A DNA stretch of 64,000 nucleotides from Anaerolineales bacterium (GTDB lineage Bacteria > Chloroflexota > Anaerolineae > 4572-78 > J111), in NCBI GenBank assembly GCA_015075405.1, contig JABTUK010000004.1, positions 992,001 through 1,056,000 of the forward strand. The letters run 5' to 3'. The translations under genes were made by a program, and so were the position numbers. The notes below the pieces were generated by a model. The model saw nothing but the letters and a program-made list of their open reading frames with translations. It made no database searches and was not told where the DNA came from. Below are positions 40,906 through 50,286 of this stretch, one piece after another (the stretch's first letter is position 1; every line of letters starts with the position of its first letter).

Positions 40906-42642
40906 TATTCCGGCTGCTTCGGTCAGAATTTCGCGGGCGCTGTCGCGGGTGCTCTGGCTCAAAGCGCCGAGCATTTGGGCCAGTTCTTCTACCCGCTGGT
41001 CCCCCACCAGCGTTTCCACGCCGGTTTGGGTCCGCGCGTCGCGGACTTGTTTGGTGACATGATAGTGGGTATCGCCGTATCCGGCAATTTGAGGGAGGTG
41101 AGTAACGCAGAGGACTTGGTGCTGGCCCTCGTGGGAAAGTTCCCACAATTTCCGGCCCACCACACCGCCAATCCGCCCGCCGATACCCTGGTCAATTTCG
41201 TCAAAGATCAGGGTCGGGGTTTCGTCGGCGACGGCCAGCACGGTTTTGAGGGCCAGCATGACCCGGCTGGTTTCGCCGCCGGAGGCTACTTTGATCAGGG
41301 GTTTGAGCGGTTCGCCGGGGTTAGGGGCAATCAAAAATTCAACCCGGTCAATGCCGCGCTCGTCGCAGGCCAGCGTTTTGAGACCTTGCTCCGTTTCAAC
41401 ATAGACGCCGTGCGGGTCGTCGCTCCAGGTTAGCTCGACGGCAAAATCGGCTTTGGCCATGCCCAGATCGGCCAACTGCGCCACCACACCCTGAGCCAAT
41501 GTTTGACCAGCAGCCCGCCGCGCCTCTGACAGGGCCAGGGCCAGTTGACCGATAGTGCGCCGGTGCGCTTCTTCGAGCTGGCGTAGTTCTTCGATCCGCT
41601 CTTCGCTGTGGCTGATTTGATTCAACTCCGCCTGCGCCCGCTGGCCAAACTCGATGATTTCTTCAATCGAGTTGCCGTATTTGCGCTTGAGGCTAAAAAT
41701 CAGGCCCAGCCGCTCTTCGACCTCTTGCAAGCGGGTCGGGTCAAAATCAATGTTTTCGTTGTAGTCGCGCAGGGCGCCGGCCAGTTCTTCCAATTGATAG
41801 GTAAGCGTATCAACCTGCTGCTGCTGCTCTTCCAGGCTGGGGTCCAGCTTGACCAGATTGCCGATGGCCCGGGCGGCCTGGGCCAGCAAATCGCCCGCCG
41901 AGGGCTGCTCGTCGTCGCTGCCCTCCAACAGTAAGCGATAAGCTTCGCCGGCAAACTGGCCGAGTTGTTCGGCGTTAGCCAGGCGGTTGCGCTCGATGGT
42001 CAATTCTGCCTCTTCGCCCGGTTTTAATTTGGCCGCCCCGATCTCTTCCACCTGGAAGGAGAGTTGATCGATCCGCCGAGCCAACTGCTGTTCGTCGCGC
42101 TGCAAATCGGCCAATTCCTGGCGCACCCGGCGCAATTGGCGCACCTCGGCGGCCAGGGCCTCGCGCTGCTCTTCCAACCCGGCGTAGCGGTCCAGAAAAA
42201 CCTGGTGCTGGCGCACCTGCATCAGGCTGAGGTGTTCGCTCTGGCCGTGAATGTCAATCAGCACCCCGGCGATTTCCTCTAAAATACTCAAATTGACGGT
42301 ACTGCCGTTGACCCGGCAAAAGTTTCGGCCGGTGCTGCGCAGCTCGCGGCCCAGCACCAGGGTATCCGGTTCCTCGCCTTCCAATCCTTCGCGCTCAAGG
42401 ATGGGGTTAATGATGGCTTGCAGCCCGTTTGACAGGCGAAAAACACCTTCCACCCGCGCCCGGTCGCACTCGGCCCGGACAAAAGAGGTGTCGGCCCGCC
42501 CGCCCAGCAGCATGCTCACGGCGTCAATGATAATGGATTTGCCCGCGCCGGTCTCGCCGGTGAGGACATTAAAGCCTGGGTGAAAGCTCAGGCTCAGCTT
42601 ATCAATAATCGCAAAATCGGCAATGTTTAATTCGATGAGCAC
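40897..42642 (-). CDS. recN: DNA repair ATPase RecN
   Basis: 581 residues from a GTG. FNVLTGETGAGKSIIIDAVSMLLGG is the SMC-like Walker A, followed by two long coiled coils, the ABC signature VASGGETSRVMLALK and Walker B TLIFDEIDQGIGG. RecN holds broken DNA ends and supports homologous recombination after double-strand breaks. Full length for the family, with no close operon partner. Confidence 0.95.
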   Translation of the reverse strand: MLIELNIADFAIIDKLSLSFHPGFNVLTGETGAGKSIIIDAVSMLLGGRADTSFVRAECDRARVEGVFRLSNGLQAIINPILEREGLEGEEPDTLVLGRELRSTGRNFCRVNGSTVNLSILEEIAGVLIDIHGQSEHLSLMQVRQHQVFLDRYAGLEEQREALAAEVRQLRRVRQELADLQRDEQQLARRIDQLSFQVEEIGAAKLKPGEEAELTIERNRLANAEQLGQFAGEAYRLLLEGSDDEQPSAGDLLAQAARAIGNLVKLDPSLEEQQQQVDTLTYQLEELAGALRDYNENIDFDPTRLQEVEERLGLIFSLKRKYGNSIEEIIEFGQRAQAELNQISHSEERIEELRQLEEAHRRTIGQLALALSEARRAAGQTLAQGVVAQLADLGMAKADFAVELTWSDDPHGVYVETEQGLKTLACDERGIDRVEFLIAPNPGEPLKPLIKVASGGETSRVMLALKTVLAVADETPTLIFDEIDQGIGGRIGGVVGRKLWELSHEGQHQVLCVTHLPQIAGYGDTHYHVTKQVRDARTQTGVETLVGDQRVEELAQMLGALSQSTRDSAREILTEAAGIKV

Positions 42643-42660
42643 GGTAAAAAACCTCGGTCA

Positions 42661-42914
42661 CGTCTTGCGTCTTGCGTCTTCCGTTTTTATTACGCAAGAC
42701 GCAAGACAAATATGGAGCAACTTATTTTCTTCAAACTCCCCAACTGCAACTTTAGGCCAATTTTTACGTAGTGAGTATAGCACAGGTGTTCGGGCTTCGT
42801 CAAACAAGTGGGAAGCGCCTAATGAGTTTTGAATTTCAAAATCGGTAATAGCTCGGAAGGTTGGAAGGCTGAAGGACTGGATAACAGGTAGTATCCAACC
42901 TTCCAACCTTCCAG
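42661..42914. repeat. Two short-word palindromic spacers
   Basis: First: GTCTTGCGTCTTGCGTCTTCC facing ACGCAAGACGCAAGAC (42661-42708). Second: GGTTGGAAGGCTGAAGG facing CCAACCTTCCAACCTTCC (42851-42914). Between recN and the inverted repeat; no gene is seen from 42643 to 43104. Confidence 0.75.
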
Positions 42915-43155
42915 GCTTTATCAAATTGCTTGCAATCAAATATGATTAAGATTTTTGGCTGCATACCCGGCTAAGTGACTGGTGATTACTCACAAGTGAA
43001 ATCCTGATGGGGAAAAGGAGAGATAGCTAAGAAAGTTAGGGTAACCAGGGTTTGAATAAGGGCACTGAGGCCGCGTAAAACCAGATAAGGGCCATCCAAG
43101 TCATTAGTCACTTGTAGTACTGACATCGACAAAAGATTGTCGATAAAAAGGTTAT

Positions 43156-44773
43156 TTAAACAGCGACACCGAGGATGAGGAGTAAAGCCCGCATCTCGGT
43201 TTGCACTTTACCATATTGCAGATCAAGGTCAGTCTGAGGCTGGGGATTGGGTTCGCTTTTGGGCTTGGTCACGCTGGCTAAAACGGGTTTAATGACCTTC
43301 TCGCGTAAAGTCAGTAAGGCAGCCATGATTTTAAGAGCGCTGGTTTCGACTTGATAGCGGCGGGCTGAACCAATTTTGTGGGCCCAGTTTTTTGCCGCGC
43401 AGTTTTTTGAGATCGTAAGCCGCGTGGCGAGGCTGATACTGACTTTCGGGCCAGCCTAACAGGTCCCGGACTGCTGGGCTAATTGGGGACGCTGAAGCCT
43501 CCCGGCGTTATGGCTAAAGCAAGCACGGCTTGAGTACGGCCCGCAGCCGAGGCTGGTTGGTCAGACCCGCGGTGGGGTTGAACCGACCTGACCCCGCTGG
43601 CCTAAGGTATCCAGGGTGTCATCGGTACAAAGGCTTGGCCCAGGGCATAGAGTTGGTTGAAAGCGCCAAGTTTGCTGGAACTGGACGATCAGTTCAGGAA
43701 ATTGATCCAGGCGGCGGGGGCTGACCAGGCGCGGGCGTTATGCAGCATCACTTCAGCCCGGAGAACAGCCTCTCGCTTTGGTGTACAACTGAGGGTCAAG
43801 GGGCAAAATGGGCTGAAAATGGTCAAGTCGTACTCAGGTCGCTCGAGGTTTCGTTCGAGCCGAGCCGGCGGCCTTTGGACTTGCCTTTGAAGTGAGGGCG
43901 GCGCTTGCGGCCAAAGATCGTCATAATCTGCTGGAGGTCCCAGCCGGGAACGGCCCGATCAATCAGGCTTCAAATACTTGCTCCATTTGAGCCGGACGCT
44001 GAAACAGCAGGTTGCGCGAATACTCGACTTGGAACGAGGGAATAACGGTATTCAAAGCCACTGCGGGCGCTCGGGTTCAGGCAGGGCAAAATGCAGACAG
44101 CTACCAGCCAGCGTTGGCAGACTTGACCCAGTTGCCCTTTGGTGGGTGGCTCACGAGGGGTCTCAGAAGCCAGGTCAAGTCTGCGGCGGTCATTATATCG
44201 CTAAAACAGTTGCTTGTCAGTTCAGAGTTCGCCCGGCTGATGGGCCTGACGAGCCAGATATTCGTGCCCATTGAGAATAACCATCGCCGCAAACGGGGAT
44301 GGCTGCTGATACGGATAGTGATATGGCCCCATTCCGGGTCTATCAGATGAAAGAAAATGTGGTTGATCGAGCGATAATGCCGGGTCAAACCGTGAACTCG
44401 ACCGTCCGAGGTCCGTTTTACGTCCCAAACCACTCCGGAGGCCCGGCTAATGATGACCAGAAACAGACCGACAAACGCCGGGTCTTGCGGTTTGTATTGT
44501 TCGGCCACGTCATCTTACGCTCGGCTAATGGACCTCCAGGACTGGAATCTGATGTTTATCAGCGTAAGCTTTGACCCGCCGATGGAGCCGACCCGATAAT
44601 CGGATCAGATGCGTTTTGTCCAGGTTCTCATCGCTGCCATATACCGACGCCACCAGTACCGAAAGCCACCGCCGAGGAGGCCAGCCGATGGTAGGCCGTC
44701 AGGACAATCCGATCTGGACAGTCATAGCTTCCTGTAAATAAGTGGCGTAGGCTGCGCTCAACTGGTCAACCAT
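43156..44773 (-). pseudogene. Decayed multi-copy gene, left arm copy
   Basis: It starts at an ATG at 44773 (MVDQLSAAYAT) and would stop at 43156 (ILGVAV). Frameshifts break it into pieces, such as AEQYKPQDPAFVGLFLVIISRA, VHGLTRHYRSINHIFFHLID and KVIKPVLASVTKPKS. A consensus of the two arms would give a protein of about 540 residues. I do not recognise the family. It behaves like an IS-borne gene by its copy number and flanking repeats, but no DDE motif is evident. Confidence 0.6.
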
Positions 44774-45089
44774 TGTCTTCTCCTTCATCTTGTTGATGAA
44801 GTGAGCTTAATCAATTTTACCTTAACCTTGTCAAATGCGTTTTGTTGAGCGTTGTCTCAGCAAATGGGTAGACATTATCGGAAATAAAATACCTCTCCCA
44901 AGGCGCGCAAAGAACGCCAAGTTTTAAGAGAAAACCTTTGCGACTTTGCGTCTTGGCGTGAAAAGTTATTTCCGATAATGTCTCACCCATTTGCTGAGAC
45001 TGCGCTCAGCAAAACAGCCCTGCGCATTTGACAAGATTGAAGTATTTTGATTAAGCTCACTTCATCAGCGAGATGAAGGAGAGGATACA

Positions 45090-46720
45090 ATGGTTGACCA
45101 GTTGAGCGCAGCCACGCCGATTATTTGCAGGGAGTTATGATTGCAGACCGGATTGTCCTGACCGCCTACCATCGGCTGGCCTCCTCGGCGGGCGGCTTTC
45201 GTTACTGGTGGCGACGGCTGTATGGCAGCGATGAGAACCTGGACAAACGCATCTGATCCGATTGTCGGGTCGGTTCCATCGGCGGGTCAAAGCTTACGCG
45301 AACAAACACGACATTCCAGTGCTTGAGGGTCCCATTAGAGGAGCGTAAACATGACGGCTGAACAATACAAACCAGACGACCCAGCTTTGTCGGGCTGTTT
45401 CTGATCATCATCAGTCGGGCATCGGGAGCAGTCTGGGATGTCAAACGTAGCCCAGAGGGTCGAGTTCACAGTTTGAGCAAGCATTATCGGATGATCAACC
45501 ACATTTTCTTTCACATCATGGACCCGGAATGTGGGCCACGTCACCCTCCGTATCAGCAGCCATCCCCGTGCGCGGCGATGGTTATTCTCAATGGGCACGA
45601 ATATCTGGTCGTCAGGCCCATCAGCCGGGCGAACTCTGAACTGACAAGCAACTGTTTTAGCGATACGAATAATGACCGCCGCAGACTTGACCTGGCTTGC
45701 AGAGACCGTGGAGCTACCCACCAAAGGGCAACTGGGTCAGGTCTGCCACCGCTGGCTCAACAGTTGTCTCCATTTTGCCCTGCCCGAAAGCGAACGACTG
45801 CGGAGTGGTTCTGAATACCGTTGTTCGTTGTTTCAGGTGGAGTACTCGCGCAACCTGCTGTTTCGGCGTCCGGCTCAAATGGAGCAGGTGTTCTGAAGCC
45901 CTGATTGATCGGACCCGCGCTCGACTGGACCTTAGGCAGATCGATGACCATCTTTGGCCGCAAGCGCCGGCCTCACTTCAAAGGCAGTCCTAAGGGCCGC
46001 CGGCTCAAACTAGAACGAAACCCTCGAGCGACCTGAGTACGACTTGACCATTTTCAGCCCATTTGCTCCCTTGACCTCGTTGTTGTACACCAAAGGCGAG
46101 GCTGTTCTCGGGCTGAAGTGATGCTGCATAACGCCCGCGCCTGGTCTGGCCCCGCCGCCTGGATCAATTTCCTGAACTGATCGTCCAGTTCCAGCAAATC
46201 CTGGATGCTTTCTCAATCAACTGGCTGCCCTGGACCAAGCTTTGTACCGATGACACCTGGATACCTTAGGCCAGCGGGTCAGGTCGGTTCAACCCCACCG
46301 CGGGTCTGGGACCTCAACCAGCCTCGGCTGCGGGCCGTACAAGCCGTGCTTGCTTTAGCCATAACACCGGGAGGCTTCAGCGTCTCCCAATTAGCCCGCA
46401 GCAGGTCTGGGACCTGTTAGGCTGGCCCGAAAGTCAGTAGCATCAGCCTCGCCACGCGGCTTACGATCTCAAAAACTGCGCGGCAAAACTGGGCCCACAA
46501 AATTGGTTCAGCCTGCCGCTATCAAGTCGAAACCAGCGCTCTTAAAACTATGGCTGCCTTACTGACTTTACGCGAGAAGGTCATTAAACCCGTTTTAGCC
46601 AGCGTGACCAAGCCCAAAAGCGAACCCAATCCCCAGCCTCAGACTGACCTTGATCTTCAATATGGTAAAGTGCAAACCGAGATGCGGGCTTTACTCCTCA
46701 TCCTCGGTGTCGCTGTTTAA
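45090..46720 (+). pseudogene. Decayed multi-copy gene, right arm copy
   Basis: ATG at 45090 (MVDQLSAA) and stop at 46718-46720. Pieces in different frames match the left copy: RLASSAGGFRYWWRRLYGSD, SKHYRMINHIFFHIMDPE, GHEYLVVRPISRANSELTSN, RWLNSCLHFALPESERLR. The breaks are mostly 1-2 nt and lie at different places from those in the left arm. Confidence 0.6.
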
Positions 46721-46781
46721 ATAACCTTTTTATCGACAATCTTTTGTCGATGTCAGTACTACAAGTGACTAGAGGTGAATA

Positions 46782-47094
46782 ATGGAAATCAATTGTCATT
46801 ACCTTGGTGAAATCTCATTTGGGCGGCTGGCGTAAGAATTAGGCATTACGACTTGGGAGTTGAGTCACTTGCTGGAAGAACGAGGCTGGCCTATCTATAG
46901 ATGTTCAGAAAAACATTTTGAATCTGTAGGGGCGTACCCTTGCGGTCGCCCCTGGTGGGGCAGGCGCAAGGCCGTGCCCCTACCCAAAACATTATCTGAA
47001 TATCTATATAACCTTCCTTCGGCTGTATAACGGACAAATGAACCTGATCAAACACCCCATCCAAGACACAGAACCGGACTGGTTGGCGGAGTGA
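46782..47094 (+). pseudogene. Broken UPF0175-like (antitoxin-type) gene
   Basis: MEINCHYLGEISFGRLA is followed by an in-frame TAA, then ELGITTWELSHLLEERGWPIY, closely resembling the helix-turn-helix core of UPF0175 proteins (often antitoxin-like, partnered with a PIN toxin). A palindromic element then interrupts it, and the text after it (from about 47010) could be the old C-terminus. No toxin gene is visible next to it. Confidence 0.55.
46891..47010. repeat. MITE-like palindrome inside the UPF0175-like gene
   Basis: ATAGATGTTCAGAAAAACATTTT at the left faces ATAGATATTCAGATAATG on the opposite strand at the right. Within them GTAGGGGCGTACCCTTGCGG and CAAGGCCGTGCCCCTAC form a GC-rich hairpin of a type often repeated in such genomes. 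TATCTATA occurs on both sides and may be the target duplication. Confidence 0.6.
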
Positions 47095-47119
47095 AAGAAT
47101 ATTTGACTTTAGACATAGT

Positions 47120-48265
47120 TCAAATGCTCAAAAAGTTGGGCTGTGTTTGACGGCTTAAAAACGCCTGTTGCTTGGCGGCCAGGGTTTTTAGCAACGCCGC
47201 AAAAGCCTCGGCAAAGGCAGTGACCCCTTCCGTTTGCAGCGTTTCGGTCAACGTGTTGTAATCAATCCCCAGCGCTTCGATTCGGGCCATAATTTCCAGG
47301 GCTTCGTCAACGGCTTGGGTCAGGCGAGCCTCGGCTCGGCCATGCGCTTTGAAGGCGGCCATGGTGGCCGGGGGCATGGTGTTGACGGTGTCAGGGCCGC
47401 TGAGTTCTTCGACGTAAAACACATCTCGGTAGGCAGGGTTTTTGACGCCGGTGCTGGCCCACAGCGGCCGCTGGACTCTGGCCCCCCTGTCCGCCAGGGT
47501 CTTGAAGCGGTCGCTGCCAAAGACAGTTTGAAAGCGGCGATAGGCGGCTTTGGCGTTGGCTACCCCCATTTTGCCCCGCAGGCTCAGGGCTTCAGCCGTG
47601 CCAATCGCGGCCAGGGCCTGGTCAAAAATGGTATCCACCCGGCTGACGAAGAAAGAAGCAACCGAGATCACCTGGCTCAAATCGCCCCCGGCGGCCGCCA
47701 GTTTTTCCAACCCGGCCAGATAGGCTTCGGCCACGTTGTCGTAATGTTGCAGCGAAAACATCAGGGTGACATTGACGCTGATGCCTTCGCCAATCAAGGT
47801 GGTGATGGCCGGTAAGCCAGCCGGAGTGGCCGGGATTTTGATGAGCACATTGGGGCGATTAAGCGCCTGCCGCAGCCGCCGGCCCTCCTCGATAGACGCG
47901 CCGGTATCGTGAGCCAGGAAGGGGGAGACTTCCAGGCTGGCGTACCCATCTGCGCCGTGGGTACGCTCGTAAACGGGCCGCAGCAAGTCGGCGGCAGCCT
48001 GGATGTCGGCCAGGGCCAGGGTTTCGTAAAGGGTGATAGGTTCGGCCTGGGGGTCGCTAGACAGTAACCCGGCCAGGGCCTCATCATAGTCGGCGCTCTG
48101 GGCCATGGCCTTGTTAAAAATGGTTGGATTGGACGTTAATCCGGTTAAACTATCTTCGGCAATTTTCCGGGCAATGTCGCCGTTGGTTAAGAGCGAGCGT
48201 TGCACGTTGTCGTACCAAATTGACTGGCCCAACGCGGCCAGTTGGTTGAGTGGATTGAGGGTCAT
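47120..48265 (-). CDS. tal: Transaldolase
   Basis: 381 residues. SLTGLTSNPTIFNKAM is the N-terminal signature, LEVSPFLAHD follows, and NVLIKIPATPAGL carries the Schiff-base Lys. It moves a three-carbon dihydroxyacetone unit between sugar phosphates in the pentose phosphate pathway. It closes a sugar-uptake operon, 20 nt after the second permease, so the imported sugar may feed the pentose phosphate pathway. The start follows GAAAGGAAAATG-like sequence. Confidence 0.94.
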   Translation of the reverse strand: MTLNPLNQLAALGQSIWYDNVQRSLLTNGDIARKIAEDSLTGLTSNPTIFNKAMAQSADYDEALAGLLSSDPQAEPITLYETLALADIQAAADLLRPVYERTHGADGYASLEVSPFLAHDTGASIEEGRRLRQALNRPNVLIKIPATPAGLPAITTLIGEGISVNVTLMFSLQHYDNVAEAYLAGLEKLAAAGGDLSQVISVASFFVSRVDTIFDQALAAIGTAEALSLRGKMGVANAKAAYRRFQTVFGSDRFKTLADRGARVQRPLWASTGVKNPAYRDVFYVEELSGPDTVNTMPPATMAAFKAHGRAEARLTQAVDEALEIMARIEALGIDYNTLTETLQTEGVTAFAEAFAALLKTLAAKQQAFLSRQTQPNFLSI

Positions 48266-48284
48266 CCTTCATTTTCCTTTCTTC

Positions 48285-49148
48285 TTAACCTTTGACCGAC
48301 CCGGCCAACAACCCCTGAATGAAGAAGCGGCCCAGGAAAATATAAATCAGGGCAGTGGGCAGAGCCGCCAGCACAGCCCCGGCCATGACCACGTTCCAGT
48401 CTACCGAGAAGGAGCCGGATAGATTGTTAAGGGCAATTGTTACGGGTTGAGCCGCCGGATTGGGTACAACCGTCACGCCAAACAGGAAGTCATTCCAGAT
48501 ATTGGTAAACTGAAAAATACCCACCACCACAAAGGCCGGGATAGACAGGGGCAGCATAATCCGGGTGAAGGTGGTCATCAGGCCGGCCCCATCTACCCGC
48601 GCCGCTTCCAGCAGTTCGGTGGGCACCCCGGCAAAGTAATTGCGAAAAATCAAGGTGGTGATGGGTAGGCCGTAAACAACATGCACCAAAATCAGGCCGG
48701 GTATGGTACCGTAGACCTTAATCCCCTGGAGAAATTGAACCAGCGGGATCAGAATACTCTGGTAGGGAATAAAAAAGCCAAACAGCATCCAGGTGAACAA
48801 TACATCCGATCCTCGGAATTTCCATTTGGCAAACAAATAGCCATTGATCGCGCCGATCAAAGAGGAAAGGATGGTCGCCGGGACCACCATGACCAAACTG
48901 TTGACCATATTCGGTCGCAATCGTTCCCAGGCCCCAATAAAGCCGCCGCCGGACAGGCTTTGCGGCAAGTTCCACATCGTGGATAGACTGACGCCTTGAG
49001 CCTCCTTTAAGCCGTTGGCCACCATCACGTAGACCGGCAGCAGATAAAAAATCATCGCCAGCGCCAGCACGAACAGGATGAGCCACTGGCCGGGTGTTCT
49101 CGGCAGCGCCTCCCTAAAATTTCTGAGCAGGTGTGTTTGGGCAGCCAT
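48285..49148 (-). CDS. ABC sugar transporter permease (MalG type)
   Basis: 287 residues with about six membrane segments. ELLEAARVDGAGLMTTFTRI is the EAA loop that docks the ATPase subunit. It belongs to the carbohydrate uptake transporter-1 permease family. The ATG at 49148 overlaps the stop of the previous permease (TGATG), so the two are translated together and form the heterodimeric channel. No ATPase gene lies in the operon; a shared MsmK-like ATPase is expected elsewhere. Confidence 0.93.
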   Translation of the reverse strand: MAAQTHLLRNFREALPRTPGQWLILFVLALAMIFYLLPVYVMVANGLKEAQGVSLSTMWNLPQSLSGGGFIGAWERLRPNMVNSLVMVVPATILSSLIGAINGYLFAKWKFRGSDVLFTWMLFGFFIPYQSILIPLVQFLQGIKVYGTIPGLILVHVVYGLPITTLIFRNYFAGVPTELLEAARVDGAGLMTTFTRIMLPLSIPAFVVVGIFQFTNIWNDFLFGVTVVPNPAAQPVTIALNNLSGSFSVDWNVVMAGAVLAALPTALIYIFLGRFFIQGLLAGSVKG

Positions 49149-50203
49149 CAGGTGGTCTCCTCTCGTAAGCTACGGACCAGGTAAGGAATAATGACCAAAG
49201 CCACCAGGACTAACATTACAATGGAAGCCGCCGCGCCCATGTTGTAGCGGGTGGCTTTGAAGGTAGTTTCAAAGACAAAGATGGCCGGCACGTCGGTGGC
49301 AAAGCCCGGCCCCACGCCGGACATGGTAAAAACCAGGTCAAAAATCTTGAGCGACACGTGCAGCAGAATGATGGCCACGCTGATGGTGACCGGTTTCAGA
49401 ATGGGAATGATGACGTGCCGGTAGACTTGCCACTCGGTCGCCCCGTCAATGCGAGCCGCCTCCCGAATTTCGTGGGAAATGGTCGCCATGCCGCCCAGGT
49501 ACATAGCCATGATAAAGCCCGACAGTTGCCAGGTGGCGGCAATAGCCACCGGAATCAGGGCCATAGGAATGCCCAGCTTCATTTGCAGCCCGCCGGCAGC
49601 CGGCCAGATTTGGGCCAGCAGGTCGTTGAGCGGCAGCGCGACATTGGGATCGGTAATCCAGCCCGGTTTGAGCGGCCCCAGCCCCAACTGGGCCAATAAG
49701 GCATTGATTCCTAAAATGTCGAAGAAGAGATTAACCCCTGTTTCCGGGTTGAAAATCCAGCGCCAGGCCACCCCCGTCACCACAAACGAGAGGGCATAAG
49801 GAAACAGAAAGACATTCCGAAAGACGGCGCCGGCAAAAATCTGGCGATCCAGCAGAATCGCCAGCGACAGCCCCAGCGCGATAGCCAGGGCCATAAACAG
49901 CAGGGTAAAAACCACCGTGTTGCGCAGGTCGGCCTGAAAGCGGGGCATGCTGAACATCTCGACATAGGTTTGATAGACGGGTTCGCGCAGGCTCAAATCC
50001 CGTTTGAGGGTGCGCCAGTTGGACAGGGAAATGTACAGGGTGCTGCTGATGAAGAAGTAGACGAAAATAGCGATAACGATGAGCGAAGGGAGCAGCAATA
50101 GAAACGATTGGCGGCGCTCAGGCAGGAAGCGCCGCCGCTGAGTTGACGCCGCTCCAACCTGCTGGGCGGTTGAGATATTGGTCTCTACAGGTATAGCTGA
50201 CAT
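49148..50203 (-). CDS. ABC sugar transporter permease (MalF type)
   Basis: 351 residues. The N-terminus is cytoplasmic and basic (QRRRFLPERR), followed by about six membrane segments with the long periplasmic loop typical of MalF-like proteins, and the EAA loop EIREAARIDGATEWQVYRHV. It pairs with the MalG-type permease encoded next. The binding-protein gene lies 84 nt upstream. The substrate is a sugar or oligosaccharide by family; its identity is not determined. Confidence 0.93.
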   Translation of the reverse strand: MSAIPVETNISTAQQVGAASTQRRRFLPERRQSFLLLLPSLIVIAIFVYFFISSTLYISLSNWRTLKRDLSLREPVYQTYVEMFSMPRFQADLRNTVVFTLLFMALAIALGLSLAILLDRQIFAGAVFRNVFLFPYALSFVVTGVAWRWIFNPETGVNLFFDILGINALLAQLGLGPLKPGWITDPNVALPLNDLLAQIWPAAGGLQMKLGIPMALIPVAIAATWQLSGFIMAMYLGGMATISHEIREAARIDGATEWQVYRHVIIPILKPVTISVAIILLHVSLKIFDLVFTMSGVGPGFATDVPAIFVFETTFKATRYNMGAAASIVMLVLVALVIIPYLVRSLREETT

Positions 50204-50286
50204 TGCTCCACCTTTTTTAGACTGAACGGGGGAGGCGAACAGGTTATTGTCTCTGTTCGCCTCCTGCCCCTATTTACTTGGCTTGA

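Larger units (their letters stand above)
43105..46771. repeat. Giant inverted repeat, arms about 1.8 kb
   Basis: The left arm (43105 to about 44890) reads, reverse-complemented, like the right arm (about 44967-46771), with scattered small differences. Both outer ends begin TAGTCACTTGTAGTACTGAC, then TCGACAAAAGATTGTCGA. The 76-bp centre is itself a short-word palindrome (CTTTGCGACTTTGCGTCTTGG). Each arm holds one decayed copy of the same gene, start near the centre and stop near the outer end. Confidence 0.9.

Noticed and set aside
43105..46771. Group II intron or Helitron-type element
   Set aside because: No reverse transcriptase, HUH or helicase motif is visible in any frame; the structure is simply two inverted copies of one unknown ORF.
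47234..47815. 193-codon plus-strand ORF over transaldolase
   Set aside because: Shadow of the transaldolase gene on the other strand; product is domain-free and Gly/Gln/His-rich.
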